From Pontederia crassipes (taxonomy: Eukaryota > Streptophyta > Magnoliopsida > Commelinales > Pontederiaceae): 64,000 nt of DNA. The translations under genes were made by a program, and so were the position numbers. The notes under the pieces are model-generated. The model was not told the DNA's origin, searched no databases, and was given only the letters and a program-made list of their open reading frames with translations. Below are positions 23,965-36,119 of the stretch, piece by piece (position 1 is the first letter of the stretch; each line of letters starts with the position of its first letter). The stretch spans positions 72,500,139-72,564,138 of the forward strand of contig CM060196.1 of NCBI GenBank assembly GCA_030549335.1. Reading direction: 5' to 3'.

Positions 23965-25271
23965 AGAATAAACATCCTGACTTTGAATTAAAAAAGAGTT
24001 GAACTTCCTAGTACACACATATTAATTATAATAACTCCTTGATTCCAAAATATTATGGTATGTATCGGGCTTGATGATCTATATGATAAAAAATAGGTAT
24101 GATGTGCACTTTACAAATATCTTATTGAAAAATAATAATTATATAAGTGTACTGTGATAATAATCATAAGTAACATGCATGTTTTGATAACTAAGTTAAT
24201 TATAGGGAAACATAAGTGAAAAACATCTCAATGTTTATTTTAATTAAGAATACCATAATTCTTACTTTACATTATGAAACATTCATTTCATTTACTCTTC
24301 TTCTATTAATAAATTTTAAATACGTTAATTGATAAAAGAAAAAAAATGAGTGTGCGACGTGCATGCATCCAGCTAAGTCCTCCCTAATGGTCCTCGAGGA
24401 CCTGTAGTAATCCGGAAGTCAGCAACGCTATCGTAAATTTTGAGGACACTATTTTGATCAGTTTCCATCTTTTTTCTGCTGACCAGGTCATTTCTAATAC
24501 CAAAACTTAACACTAGTGAAGTGACGTGACGTATGAAACAAGGAATTAGGGTACGTCTACTCTACTACGTGACCAGTAAACTAACACTTAAAAAGGACCG
24601 AAACCATTAACTTAAGTCTAATTACTAAATAAAACAAGACAAATATAAAGATGATCCTCTTTTTAACATCGAATTCTTTTAAGATTGTTCATAGTTACAA
24701 ATTAGACATACACTACCCCAATTTTTTTTATTTTCCCATATTATATTATATAAAAAATAGAAATATATATATACTTTTCCCCAATAATCATCCTAGCTCC
24801 GTTACTGGATCCAACACTCCGCATTTCCTTCTATATCTAAAGATCATGACTTTTGTTAGACGTATGGTGTTTGATAAATTGGATGAGTCAAAATTTAAAA
24901 TGTATAATATCATACGTGATAAAATGTCATATTTGATATCAGAGTGGTTCTTTATGTGATAAAATGTTATATTTGATATCAGAGTGGTTCTTCATATATA
25001 TACAACATGAACTCTAGTAAGTGTAATACTCAAAAACTGAAAAAATTAAAATATAAACTAAAACAAGAAATTTTTAAAAAAAATTCAAAATTTAAATTAA
25101 TATAATATTATTTATAATTGGTTTTTGGATTTTCTCATATCTACTATTGTTCTATCATTTAAAGTTTAAAATATAAAATTAAAAAATATATAACATAATG
25201 CAATTCATTTATGTTCGGAATTTTCTCAGCAAATAAAAAATCTTATAACAAAAGTTTGTTTATAAGACTAA
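23965..25271. other. Upstream intergenic, no gene
   Basis: AT-rich. At 24917-24995 a block of about 39 bp (TTTGATATCAGAGTGGTTCT) is repeated twice in tandem; part of it resembles the retrotransposon primer-binding string TGGTATCAGAG. The open stretch at 24651-24959 shows no domain. Confidence 0.5.
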
Positions 25272-25589
25272 CACTACAAAAAAATTATGATTTATTGACT
25301 AATTTTTAGGGACCAATTATATTTGGTTCTTAAAAGTATAAATATTAAAGACTAATGTGATACTAGTCCCAAATTTTTATCCATTTGAAATCAAAATTTA
25401 ATTTGTGGTCACTAATAAATTATTCTTTAAGGACTAATGGAAAAATTTTGATCATTAAAAATTTTTAATGACCAGCTTATAGAGACCACGAGGGATCAAG
25501 ATATTTTGGCCTAAAAAAGTATTAAAGACTAAAATTGAGGTTTTAAGAACTAATGTGTTTAGTTTCTAAAATTTTTTTTTGGTGTAGTG
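25272..25589. mobile_element. Complete mini-CACTA, TSD TAA
   Basis: 318 bp. Left end CACTACAAAAAAATTATG, right end TTTTTTTTTGGTGTAGTG, flanked by TAA on both sides (25269-25271, 25590-25592). The interior has AGGGACCAA / TAAAGACTAA subterminal repeats in both orientations and no coding capacity. Confidence 0.85.
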
Positions 25590-25663
25590 TAATAATAAAA
25601 TATTAAATCTAAAAAATAAATAAAATTCGACTACGAGTAGGAATCTTTGTTTGTAAATAAAGG

Positions 25664-25686
25664 ATATATATATATATATATATATT
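25664..25686. repeat. (AT)n microsatellite
   Basis: A pure AT run about 75 bp downstream of the mini-CACTA. Confidence 0.85.
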
Positions 25687-26719
25687 AAAATTTTCATTAG
25701 ATAATAAGATTTGTACAGACAGATCTATTGTCAATCTTATGTGTTAAATAAATAGTTTTGATTATTCTTAAATTATTGTCACCGATGATTATTATAATTT
25801 ATGTATTATTTGTGCATTGCATGTGGTATCAGCACTAGTATATATTCCAAGAGTTTATGCTTTTTATAACTTTAATAAAAATTACTATAAAAAACTTTTT
25901 GGCTTCTTACAATTTTATATACGTTAACTTGTAGTTTTTGAATCAACTAGAGATTTTTTTTCTTTTGTCTGTCTAAAAAATTATCTCGGCAATATTAGTC
26001 AATTCTGTTTTTTGACTTTGACCAATTAATAAATTGACTTACATAAGCGGAAGACTAATTTACAATACCATATTACAATATGCGAAAGATATTTATACTA
26101 TATCCAATAACATGTGGATTATGGCCCATGTCCATACAATAATGAATCCTATATTCATATGCATGTCATCCGTCAAAGGAGCCATCAATCATCTCACCAT
26201 CGTCATCACGATTACCTCTATGGATCCAAATAAAGGGGCAAAGCTTAATAAAATAACTCAGTACGTAGGGTCACTCATAAAAATAAATAATATGAACCAT
26301 GGTCAATATCAACATCATACCACCGATAAACAATTATACAAAATAATATATAATTGGTCAGAATAGATAACATTTAACAATAATCGATAAATCATAAACA
26401 ATATGACCAATCATAATAATTATTTATATCATCAATTATTGATGACCAATATCCATTCAATTCGATTCAATTATCATAAATCAATTGTAAAGGCCATAAT
26501 AAATAATTATCAATTATCCATCATCCACTAGGACATAAAAAATGTTCCATCAATCATTAGGGAACAATTCAATTATCAATCAACTATTAGGGTGAAATCA
26601 ATTATCTATCAGCCACTAAGGCACAATTCAATTAACAATCATCCACTAGTCGCAATTCAATTAACAATACAATATTATTAATGATTCAATAATTCAATTC
26701 AATTAATCATTCCATTTAA

Positions 26720-27240
26720 TTATGAAAACATCCATCGATCATAACGGTCTCCATCCACCACAATGGGCCTCAATCGATCACAAGGATCTCCATCGATCAC
26801 GAGGGCTTCCATCGATCATAACGATCTCCATCTATCACAATGGGCCTCCATCGATCATAATGGTCTCCATCGACCACAATGGGCCTCCATCAATCACAAG
26901 GATCCCCGTCGACCATAAAGGTCTCAATCGGCCATAAGCGTCTCCATTAACAATTATGCATTCAACAATCGACTCCATGAGCCTTCATACACTCAATGGG
27001 TCTCAATCGATCACAAGGATCTCTATCGACCACGAGGGCCTCCATAGACCATAAATGCCTCCATCGACTATAATGACTTCCATCGACCACAAAGGTATCC
27101 ATTAACAATTATGCATTCAACAATTGACTACATAAGCCTCCATCGATCTAATGGGTCTCAATCGATCACAAGGATCTCCATCGATCACGAGGGCCTCCAT
27201 GAATCAAAAAGGTCTCCATCGACTATGAAGGTCTCAATTA
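26720..27240. repeat. CCATCGATCACAANGG minisatellite
   Basis: Units of about 20-21 bp, consensus CTCCATCGATCACAAGG, are repeated more than 20 times with divergence. A higher-order repeat of about 146 bp is visible: CATTAACAATTATGCATTC occurs at 26946 and again at 27090, followed by matching unit series. The open frame at 26722-26937 is a product of the repeat. Confidence 0.8.
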
Positions 27241-28129
27241 TTAATTTATCAATTCAATGGTAACAATTTTTCATATCGTCACTTGGACGGTGCACAATCA
27301 ATATTAATAATCTCATTATCTATCAATTTATGCCAATTGAACAATAGGCCATGAATCCATAATTAATTATTTGATTAACATCAATCAACATAACAATCTG
27401 TACTACAAGAAAATCGTCTAATAGCGAAGGCATAATCCCTCGCTAAGACAAGGTAATCCCTCGCTATATTGAATATAGCAAGGTATTTGCAAGAGACACG
27501 TTTCCCTTATAGTTCAGGCCCTTGCATATTTTTGCGAGGATATTGATCTCTTGCTGATTTTTAGCATGAGTATAGCAAGGGCTTTTTTTATCTCGATAAT
27601 TATCAAGGGATATTGCTCCCTCATTAGTCCTCATTAATATTCCTTGCCATTTTGTTAGCAGATTTGCGATAGACTAGCCCTCGGTGGTCCTCGCAAATGT
27701 CTCTCACTAATTCTCTAATTTATTCTTCTATTTGCGAAGGAATTGCCCTAGCTAATTGAAATCAAATTCCATATATGAAATTTTTTTAATATTTGATTAT
27801 TTTAAAAGTCCTATTTGATTGATATTTCAATTATAAATGTTCTTTTTAACTAAAAAAAACTATAAAATGTCTTAGGTAATAACTTAATTAATTTGCCACA
27901 TATATGGTATACAACCAATATGTAGAAATGATACTTCTTTCTAAAGTAATCAAACTTAGCATTTAACAAAATTTGTACAAAACATTCTATGATGTAAGTT
28001 ATAAAACACCAAAACATAAGATGCTAAGCCATCATCAAAGTATAAGATGTAATCATAAAATGCAATCTCCAAAAGACTACATCTACATGCTTAAGGTTGC
28101 TGTTACATGAATGCTAAGGTCATCATCCT

Positions 28130-29335
28130 GAGACATAGAGCCATTGTTAGCACATGTTGATGAGTGTCTTGGTGAGCAGATTGAGGCATTGAGGGAGTAG
28201 ACATCATCTTTTTCATTTGCATTTGAAACTATTGTTGTATTTGCGAAAATCATGCTTCAAAATCCTCTCATAATTCCTCAATAACAGATGCACGTATCTC
28301 TAACTCGCGCTGATGCATCCTTACGTTGACCACGTCCTCAACCCGTTGCTCCATGTCGACATGCATAGAAGATAGCGCAGCTTGCATTTGTTCATTAACC
28401 TCTCGAGCATTTTGCGCATCAACCTTACGTGACGCAGAAGTAGAAGCCTCAGTATAATAGTAACTTGCATGTGATCCCAAGCCATATACTCGTTTCTTAT
28501 ATGCACCCCCGACTACATCATAATATATACGATTTTCATCCAAAGTAGCACCATCAGCTATTCTCTCCTCTCTTAAATAGGAATCGATCCTATACGAAAA
28601 GGTAATACAACAAATTACATATAATTTTAATAATGAATTCAGCAAAGCACATTAGTTAACTTACATTAATTTTGCGGGACTTGTCATTTGTGAATGTTTG
28701 ACCATCTCCCTTCTTTGTATGTGTATGTTTGAAGACCTCAAATGATGTTGGGGGTCGTTGTAATTGTTCTGCCTACGTAAATTAGTTTACATCAACCAAC
28801 AAAAAAATATGATTTTAATATAAATATCAAGTTCTTCAATTGAAGGGGTGATACTTTGAAATAGTGACAATCTGACAACATCATCACTTATAAATACATA
28901 ATGAATTCAATTGCAAGTGCAAATTGGTTAACATTTTACTTATCAAAGAAAATTTTTAGCATTTTACTTATAAAAAATATCTATTATTAACCTACTAATA
29001 CATTTTCTAATATATTATCGGATATAATCATTTAACAAAATAAGTTGTATGGTAAACATAAAAAGTATTACAACTTACTAATCGTTTTCCATGCTCAGAA
29101 TGGGAGATAGAACCTCCATTATGTGTAGAGGTACAAGACCCATCCTCCATCCCACCACGACGATTCTTTGCATTTTGCTTACAAATGCGCACAATATCGA
29201 TGTCTTCCTCCCATGCAATAGACCAAGACATCCATACAGATTTAGGAACATATCTAGGGCGATTTTCTTTCTTCTTCAATCTAGAAATCATGTCTCCATA
29301 GCGGACAACGACCTTCTTTAAAAAAGCCTCCTTTA
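28130..29335 (-). pseudogene. CACTA second gene (En/Spm TnpA-like), decayed
   Basis: Three exon-like blocks in order on the minus strand. Block 1 (29079 to about 29335) reads RPRYVPKSVWMSWSIAWEED, then QNAKNRRGGMEDGS and GGSISHSEHGKRL, ending at a donor GTAAGT. Block 2 (28675-28772) lies between acceptor and donor and reads PTSFEVFKHTHTKKGDGQTF. Block 3 (about 28130-28589) reads DENRIYYDVVGGAYKKRVYG and a helical Q/R-rich tail. The GGSISHSEHGKRL and EVFKHTHTKK boxes are hallmarks of the plant En/Spm second-gene product (Transposase_24 / Ptta type), which binds subterminal repeats. Stops appear after 28268, so the tail is broken. Confidence 0.7.
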
Positions 29336-29471
29336 CTAAGTGATCAATTGTTGGATTTCAATGAAAAAATTTATAGTGTGTAAGAAATATTAATTATGGA
29401 CAAATAAATTATTCTAGAAAAATCGTGACATAAGTTTCAATTAAAGTAGACAATGCTTCATATTTATAAAT

Positions 29472-30250
29472 CTAACAAGTTGTATGAATTTTCAAAGTAA
29501 AACTAAAAGCAAAAACATGTATGATTTTTTGTTTCGAATTATGTGGACCTGGTACAATTATTGTTAAAAACATGTATGCTTCCTCCATGCACATAGAAGG
29601 AGGCAAATTATATGGTGTTGATGAATATTGTTGTCCAAATTGATCAAATGGTTTAAAGCCATCAGTGCATAATCCCAATCTTACATTTCTAGTTTCATTT
29701 GCAAACTCTGGATGAATTTCATTGAAATGCTTCCAAGCTTTTGCATCTGATGGATGAGACATTTCACCTGAATTAGTAATGTGCTCAGCATGCCACCTCA
29801 TTGAATTTGCTGTTGATTCAGATGCGTATAAACGTTGCAACGTATTAGTTAATGGAAAATAAAACATTTCCTTGTAAGCTACATCTTTGTGCTTGGTGGA
29901 TCCTCGTTTTATTTTATATCTATCATTGTCATAGAACTTGCAACTTCTAAGATCTTTGTCCACACCCCAATATATCATGCAACCTAGTCTACAACAATCA
30001 ATCTTTTCATAAGGCAAGCCTAAACTTCTAACAAGCTTTTTTGTCTAACAAAAATTTTCCACCATTTTGTTGCCAATAGGTAAAGTTTCACGCATCAATT
30101 GACATATGCGATCATAACACTTTTCCGATAAATGATGCTTAGACTTAATATTAAGTATCCGAGCAACGGCTGAAAGTATAGAATGATTTTCACATCCAGG
30201 ATATAGATCCTCATCCACAGCATTTAGCATTGAAAAAAAATGTTCAGCTT
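29472..30250 (-). pseudogene. CACTA transposase (TNP2-like) fragment
   Basis: The first part (30250-30045) reads AEHFFSMLNAVDEDLYPGC and then the SAVARILNIKSKHHLSEKCY region typical of the TNP2 N-terminal part. After a break near 30030 a second frame (30017-29472) reads MPYEKIDCCRLGCMIYWG, MRWHAEHITNSGEMSHPSD, NVRLGLCTDGFKPF and PYNLPPSMCMEE, then VPGPHNSKQK. This is the start of the Transposase_21 catalytic domain. About five residues are missing before TPYNLPP, and homology stops after KQK, so the rest of the DDE domain is absent. Not functional as read. Confidence 0.85.
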
Positions 30251-32032
30251 GTATACATCCAAAGTCGACTAGGAGTATTCATTCTCCTAATATATCTTCT
30301 TTATGAAAGGAAAGAAAAAAAATTAAAGTAATTAACATAATAAAATCGAGAAGTTGTTTATAAACCTAAAACTAAATGTATAATGTAAGAAACATAACAA
30401 CTCATTTGTGCTTTATGATGCCCTACTTTTTTATCACTACGAGTATTATATATATACACTAATTGCTTCACAAAAAAATATGAATTATTGTTCCATATAT
30501 AGAAAATAAAAATATAAAATAAACTACAACTAGAGTTACAAAGCTAAACATGTATAAAAATAAAAAAATATGCATAAGAACAAAAAATTTCTCCTCACAT
30601 TGAAGATCAAAGAAATGTCTCAATTAATTCGACTAAATAGAGTTACATTTGAGCATATACTACATAAGTTAATCATATCATTTTTCAGCATATATAAATA
30701 GCTATAGAAATATATATATATATATATTGTAGTACCTAATATGATCACTTAATTGTTTTAGAATTTTGGTTGTAAGAGAACACTGTCATATAATACATGT
30801 TGACTTCTTGTTCCTTAATTAGTGCACATGTACAGCCTATAGTCAAATATAGTGACAATAATTTTACGTCAAGTAAATCAATTGAAAGAAATACCTTATG
30901 AAGTTTGGATCTTATACCATAACGTCTTCAGAAAAATTAAGGTAAACTGCAATGAATTAAAATGTAAATAATTAATGTATTTATTCATTAAGTACAATGA
31001 ACAATTAAAGTCTAAAAAAGCATAGGTTATGATGTGAAGGAGACAAGCTTCCATCCTCCAACAACACAAAAGAATATACCTAATAGTTCTTCAGGGGGCA
31101 AAGGCAAAGCAGAACGGCTCTATGTCTTGCCGTGATGAGTCTTGCAAAAATATGAGGGGGGCAAAAGCAAAGCAAACATAAAAGCTGAGCAAAATAAAAT
31201 GTCCCAATAAGTGGGAAAGAGAGAGTCGGAGTTAAAAAGTGAACAAAATTACACGCCCCATGCCCAGGGGTCTCAAAATAACCGAAGGAAAGCACTCCCC
31301 TACGACAAGTTTGCTGCCACCACCCACACACCTCTCATTCTCTCTCCTTTTGTGCCACCTCTATAGCAAACCAGTTTGCAGAATATGCTCCTCCTGCCAC
31401 TGCTAGGGCAGCAGGCAGCATAATAGACCGATAAAAGCCAAAAGGTGCAGCAGTGATAACTGAGCAATGAGGTATTGAAAATAAAAGAGATAGAGAGAAG
31501 ACAAAAGAGAGACGATGTGTGAAAATCAGAGAGAGAGAGAGAAGACAGTGAGAGAGGGGCAAGGAGAGAGAGAGAGAGGAAAAGGACCATCCATGAAAAA
31601 AAAATGCACAATGCAATGGAAGCCACCACCGAGAAAGAGAGGACCACATAAAGAAAAAAAACTACAGGATGTTGCACAAAGATCAGATAGAGAAAGAGGA
31701 TCACATAGAGAAAAATGCACAATGTCATAGAAAAAACTATAAAGAAAGAAGGAGGGAGGGAGAAAGAGAGAGAGAGGAAAGTGGCCAAAGCAATGCAATC
31801 ATATTAGGTTAAAACCTGTGCCTATTTTCTTTGTGAAAGGGAAATTGTTGCCAGAAGAACCTTACCAAGTTGAAATGCTAAAGATTGATGGGGAAGCTTC
31901 AGCAAAATGGAGATTGATTTTGATACAAAGAGCAAGTGAACGGCTGCAATTTGGGGAAGGCTTTGGTGGGAAAAAAGTGATTACGGTGGGAAAGAGGGAA
32001 GGTGAATGGTTTTGGAGACTCGGGAAAGAAAA
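30251..32032. other. CACTA non-coding interior
   Basis: AT-rich to about 31.0 kb. From 31.0 to 32.0 kb it is richer in G/A, including the GA tract at 31490-31785. The minus-strand open stretches (31080-31788) and 31818-32051 come from composition bias and show no domain. Confidence 0.5.
31490..31785. repeat. Purine-rich (GA) tract
   Basis: Long GAGAGAGA runs and GGGAGGGAG-type strings on the plus strand, so CT-rich on the strand that carries the transposase fragment. It may be a former pyrimidine-rich leader. Confidence 0.75.
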
Positions 32033-32699
32033 TGTTGGGAAAAAAGGCTGAACTGATAGTTGAGGAATTATCTTCTTTTTTCCTTTTAATGCGCATAATA
32101 ATAATGGGATGATGACAATAATATAGCGGAATTAAATCAGACCAAAGACGCAGAGAATTAACGTGGAAAATCTCTCAACGTGAGAGAAAAAACCATGGGA
32201 GCAAGGAAATCTTCCACTATGAAATAATAGTAGGTTACAAAGTATCTTCTCTGAACTACGCAGAGGATTACAATAATAATCTCAAGAATTAATCTTGAAT
32301 GTCATAGAATAAAAGTCTCTCGAAACTGAGGATAAAAGTTAGAACGATCTCATCAGAATATGAGGAATAGATGAGAAGGCTGCTGAGAAGTAATGTATGA
32401 AGTTTCCTCGAGAACGGATAAGAACTCGTTCCCGAAACGAACCCCGAAATTCTTTTCTCTCTCTTCTCTTTTTCTCTCTCCTCTCGGTGGCTTTCGTTCC
32501 GCTGTTGCGCACGGCGCTGTACATCCTAGCATGAAGGGATGTCATCCTTTTATAGCTTCTTGAGAGGACAACTTGTATGTCTTCAACTCGGATAGGAATA
32601 CATTTTCTTCCCTTTTTTTATTTCCTATTCGACGTCGGCTTTGTTTTTTTTTTCCTTCCTACTGGTTGTCGGACACGCATAAGCAAGAAATGTCCACCA
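32033..32699 (-). repeat. Copia 3' LTR
   Basis: Runs from TGTTGGGAAAAAAG to TGTCCACCA (the inner end is mutated from TCCAACA). Matches the LTR at 36765-37430. Confidence 0.9.
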
Positions 32700-32712
32700 A
32701 ACTCCCCCTTCT
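32700..32712 (-). other. Polypurine tract of copia element
   Basis: On the minus strand AAGAAGGGGGAGTT directly precedes the 3' LTR, the expected plus-strand priming site. Confidence 0.8.
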
Positions 32713-32715
32713 TGT

Positions 32716-33000
32716 TTATGCGAAGGAATCCACCAAGCCTGCATGCTCCCTACAGAACTCGGTCTTCTCTCTCGGTAGAGGCTTCGTCATCATATCTGAC
32801 GTATTCTTGTCAGTATGAATCTTGCGAAGAAAGAATTTCTTTTTCTTCGTCTCATCACGAATCCAATAATATCGAACATCAATGTGCTTGAACTTAGAGT
32901 GAAAATTAGAATGCTTATTCAGATGTATCGCACTCTGATTATCGTAGTGAATAATATACTTCTCCTGCATCAAACCTAAGTCCCTAAAAAATTGTCTCAT
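32716..33000 (-). pseudogene. Copia RNase H C-terminal part
   Basis: Reads HYDNQSAIHLNKHSNFHSK, KHIDVRYYWIRDE and TSDMMTKPLPREK, the standard end of a copia polyprotein. It is out of frame with the upstream reverse transcriptase block: the join near 33000 needs a frameshift. It ends 16 bases before the 3' LTR. Confidence 0.9.
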
Positions 33001-34130
33001 CCACAGAATTTCCTTGCCTGCTTCAGTAGCTGCGATATATTATGCTTCAGTCGTTGATATGCAACACACTTCTGTAACTTGGATTGACATGAGACTACTG
33101 CTCCTGCAAATGTCATCAAGTAACCAGAAGTTGACTTTCGACTATCAATGTCTCCTGTCATGTTAGAGTCGTTAAATCCTTCCAACACTGGCTCAGCATT
33201 TCCGTAACATAAGCATATCTTAGACATGCCTCGAAGATATCTGAGAATCCACTTGACTACATCCCAATGCTCACTACCAGGATTTGATAGGAATCGACTC
33301 ACCACACCAACTGCATATGCTATGTTTGGCCTTGTGCAAACCATTGCATACATCAGACTGTAAACTGTAGATGCACATGGGACGTTCTTCATCTTCTGCT
33401 TCTCGATTTTGTTCCTCGGACACTTTCTAGAACTCAACTTGAAGTGACCTACAAGTGGCGATGTAACTGTCTTTGCGTTCTTCATGTTGAACCTCTCCAA
33501 GACTTTATCGATGTATGCTTTTTGGGATAACCATAGCTTGCGCTGCTCTCTATCACGGGTGATCCTCATGCCGAGGATATTCTTTGCTGTGCCTAGGTCT
33601 TTCATGGAAAAGCATTGACTCAGCTCCTGCTTTAATATGTCAATCTTGCTTTTATCCCGACCTACAATAAGCATGCCATCAATATATAACAATATGATAA
33701 TAAAATCATCGTGTGAAAAATATTTAACGAAGACACAATGATCTGATATGGTCTTATTGTATCCTTGCTGCGTCATGAATGACTCAAACTTCTTGTACCA
33801 CTGACGAGGTGCCTGTTTGAGTCCATATAAGCTTTTCTGCAATTTACACACCAGGTTTTCTTTTCCTTTCTCTTGGAAACTCTCTGGCTGTTCCATGTAA
33901 ATCTCTTTTTCCAAGTCACAATGGAGAAAAGCTGTCTTGACGTCGAACTGTTGAATTTCCAAGTCCTTGGTAGCAGCTAATCCAAGAACCACTCGAATTG
34001 ATGATATTTTGACCACTGGTGAGAATATCTCGTCAAAATTAATTCCTTTCTTCTGACTGAACCCCTTGACAACTAATCTTGCTTTGTATCTTGGGTGTGG
34101 ATTATTCTCTTCACTCTTCAGTCGAAACAC
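32997..34130 (-). pseudogene. Copia reverse transcriptase
   Basis: 377 codons. Contains RYKARLVVKGFSQKKGI, the QFDVKTAFLHCDLEKEIYM motif, LVCKLQKSLYGLKQAPRQWY and the active-site block LLYIDGMLIVGRD. In active copia enzymes the last motif has two adjacent aspartates (YVDD); here the second is glycine, so the enzyme is predicted dead. The N-terminal part lies in another frame (34118-34759). Confidence 0.95.
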
Positions 34131-34759
34131 CCACTTGTTCTGAGTGCCATCTTCCCTTTAGGAAGCTTCACCAGTTTGTAAGTGTTGTTCTCATGCAGAG
34201 ATTGCATCTCGTCCTGCATGGCTTTCATCCACTCATCCTTCTGCGCATGTGACAAGACTTCTTGATAACACACTGGTTCTCCCCCTTCAGTTAATAACAC
34301 GTACTCAATCGGGGAGTACCGCTTTGACTCTTGTCTTTGTCTGTTCGATCTTCTCAATTGAGACTCTTGTATTGGTGCATCATGCTCGACATGTGGCTCA
34401 TCATCACTATCTTGGCTATCCGAAGTTATATCTGAATTATATGAGCTGCTCTCATTGTTACTGTCATCTTGATCAACTTCTAGAACAATATCATCTTCTG
34501 TCGGTGCATCAACTGAACTCGGTTCAGCTAGATAATCAGTGAAGGTAGTTGGCTCTTTGTCCTTCGACAGATCTTCAATTGTTTGGTGTTCCATGAACAC
34601 AACATCTCTACTTCTGATAACCTTCTTGTTAATAGGATCCCAGAGTATGTAGCCAAATTCTTCACCTGCATATCCGAGGAAGATGCATTCTTTCGATTTG
34701 CTGTCAAGTTTTGACCGCTCATCACTGGGGATGTGAACAAAGGCTCTGCAGTCGAACAC
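34118..34759 (-). pseudogene. Copia integrase C-terminus and RT start
   Basis: Reads KECIFLGYAGEEFGYILWDP (integrase C-terminal region), an acidic linker, RRSNRQRQESKRYSPIEY and WMKAMQDEMQSLHENNTY, the usual start of the reverse transcriptase region. It ends by frameshift at about 34135, where the next frame takes over. Confidence 0.9.
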
Positions 34760-34817
34760 TTTGAAATGCTTATATGAAACATCCTTCCCTAATTAGACTT
34801 TCAGAGGTATGTCACCA

Positions 34818-35366
34818 TCAGAGGTATTGATGGTGAGTGATCAGTTCGACTACAGTCATCATTGCTTCACCCCAAAATCCCTTCGATAGCTTGGCATGTA
34901 GAAGCATACATCTGATGCGTTCCTCAATTGTTCTGTTCATTCTCTCAGCAACACCGTTTTGCTGAGAAGTCTTGGGAACTGTCTTCTCAAGCTTGATGCC
35001 ATAGGTGTTGCAGTATTCTTCAAAAGGTCCTCTGTATTCGCCGTCATTATCTACTCGAATACACTTGAGCTTCTTGCCAGTTTTTCTTTCGACTTTGGCA
35101 TGAAACTTTTTGAACTCTGCCAACACGTGATTTTTGTGTGCTACAGGAAAAGCCCAAACTCTTCTAGAATGGTCATCAATAAATGTAACAAAATAAAGTG
35201 CACCACCTAGAGTTTTATCCTTCATATAGCAGACATCAGTATGCACCAAATCAAGTACGTGTGAACTTTTAGACGAAGAAGTTCTATTAAATGTAACTCT
35301 AGTCTGCTTACCAGCCAAACAATGGACACATACGTCAATTGAAGTGTCTTTCATACTTGGTAGCAA
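34818..35366 (-). pseudogene. Copia integrase core
   Basis: Includes the end of the zinc-binding region (VCVHCLAGKQ) and the DDE core: LVHTDVCYM (first D), RVDNDGEYRGPF (second D; usually DNGGEY) and SQQNGVAERMNRTI (E). The upstream HH half is in the interrupted stretch 35366-35398. It ends at 34818 by frameshift, shortly after the GFWGEA motif. Confidence 0.9.
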
Positions 35367-35397
35367 ATTTCGTTGAGTTAATATCTGAAGTCCTTTC

Positions 35398-35838
35398 TCA
35401 CCTATGTGACCAAGCTGCTTGTGCCATAACTCCAGAGGATGACATCTTTTGAGTCACGTTTATCTCCTTGGTGCAGTGTTGTGCTTCAGCCTTGTAGAGT
35501 GTACCATCTTTGTTTCCTTTCGCCAATAGGAGTGAACCTCGCATGAGTTTCCACACTCCTCCTTTGAAGTTGCTTTTATAGCCGTCATCGTCTAATTTTC
35601 CAACTGAAATTAGGTTGAGACGGATCTCAGGTACATGTCTCACATCTTTGAGCACAATCTTGCATCCGGTATTGGTCTTCAACTGAATGCCTCCGACGCT
35701 AGCAATTTGGGACTCCGACTTGTTCTCCATCTTTACTGACCCGAATGCTCCCTCTCTGTATGTTGAGAATACATCTCTGCGAGGGGTAACATGGAATGAA
35801 GCTGCAGTGTCTAAGATCCAAACTGAATATTGACTCAC
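35398..35838 (-). pseudogene. Copia aspartic protease region
   Basis: Contains WILDTAASFHVTPRR followed by KDVRHVPEIRLNLISVGKLD and FKGGVWKLMRGS, typical of the protease and the start of integrase. The catalytic motif, normally D-S/T-G, reads DTA here, another likely inactivating change. Confidence 0.9.
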
Positions 35839-36119
35839 AATATTGACACATCTTCTTCCTCTTCTTGAGTAAGAAAGTATACATCATCTGATGTAGCCAC
35901 TGCAACGTTGTTTCCACCACTGCCCTTCTTCTCCTTTTCAGCATCTTCAGACCCTTCATGTGATTGATCACGCTTTAATTTTCTGCACTTCTTCTTGAAG
36001 TGTCCTGGCTTGCCACAATGATAACATGTGATCTCTTTTCTGGACTTCGATTTGCCTCTTGACCTTGATCTAGCGTGACTGTGAGAGTTTCTCTGTTTGT
36101 TTCTCCCATGATCTTCCAC
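35835..36119 (-). pseudogene. Copia gag C-terminus with zinc knuckle
   Basis: Has a CCHC nucleic-acid-binding knuckle CYHCGKPGHFKKKC at about 36026-35985, after an Arg/Ser/Lys-rich stretch. Then an acidic tail ending DVYFLTQEEEEDVS. Confidence 0.95.

Noticed and set aside
26720-27240. CRISPR-like array
   Set aside because: The units are degenerate, without constant repeats and unique spacers, and the surrounding genome is clearly plant nuclear DNA.
31300-31798. Minus-strand open frames of 90-162 codons
   Set aside because: They are translations of the CT-rich complement of a GA tract, giving Ser/Leu/Phe-rich text in several overlapping frames.
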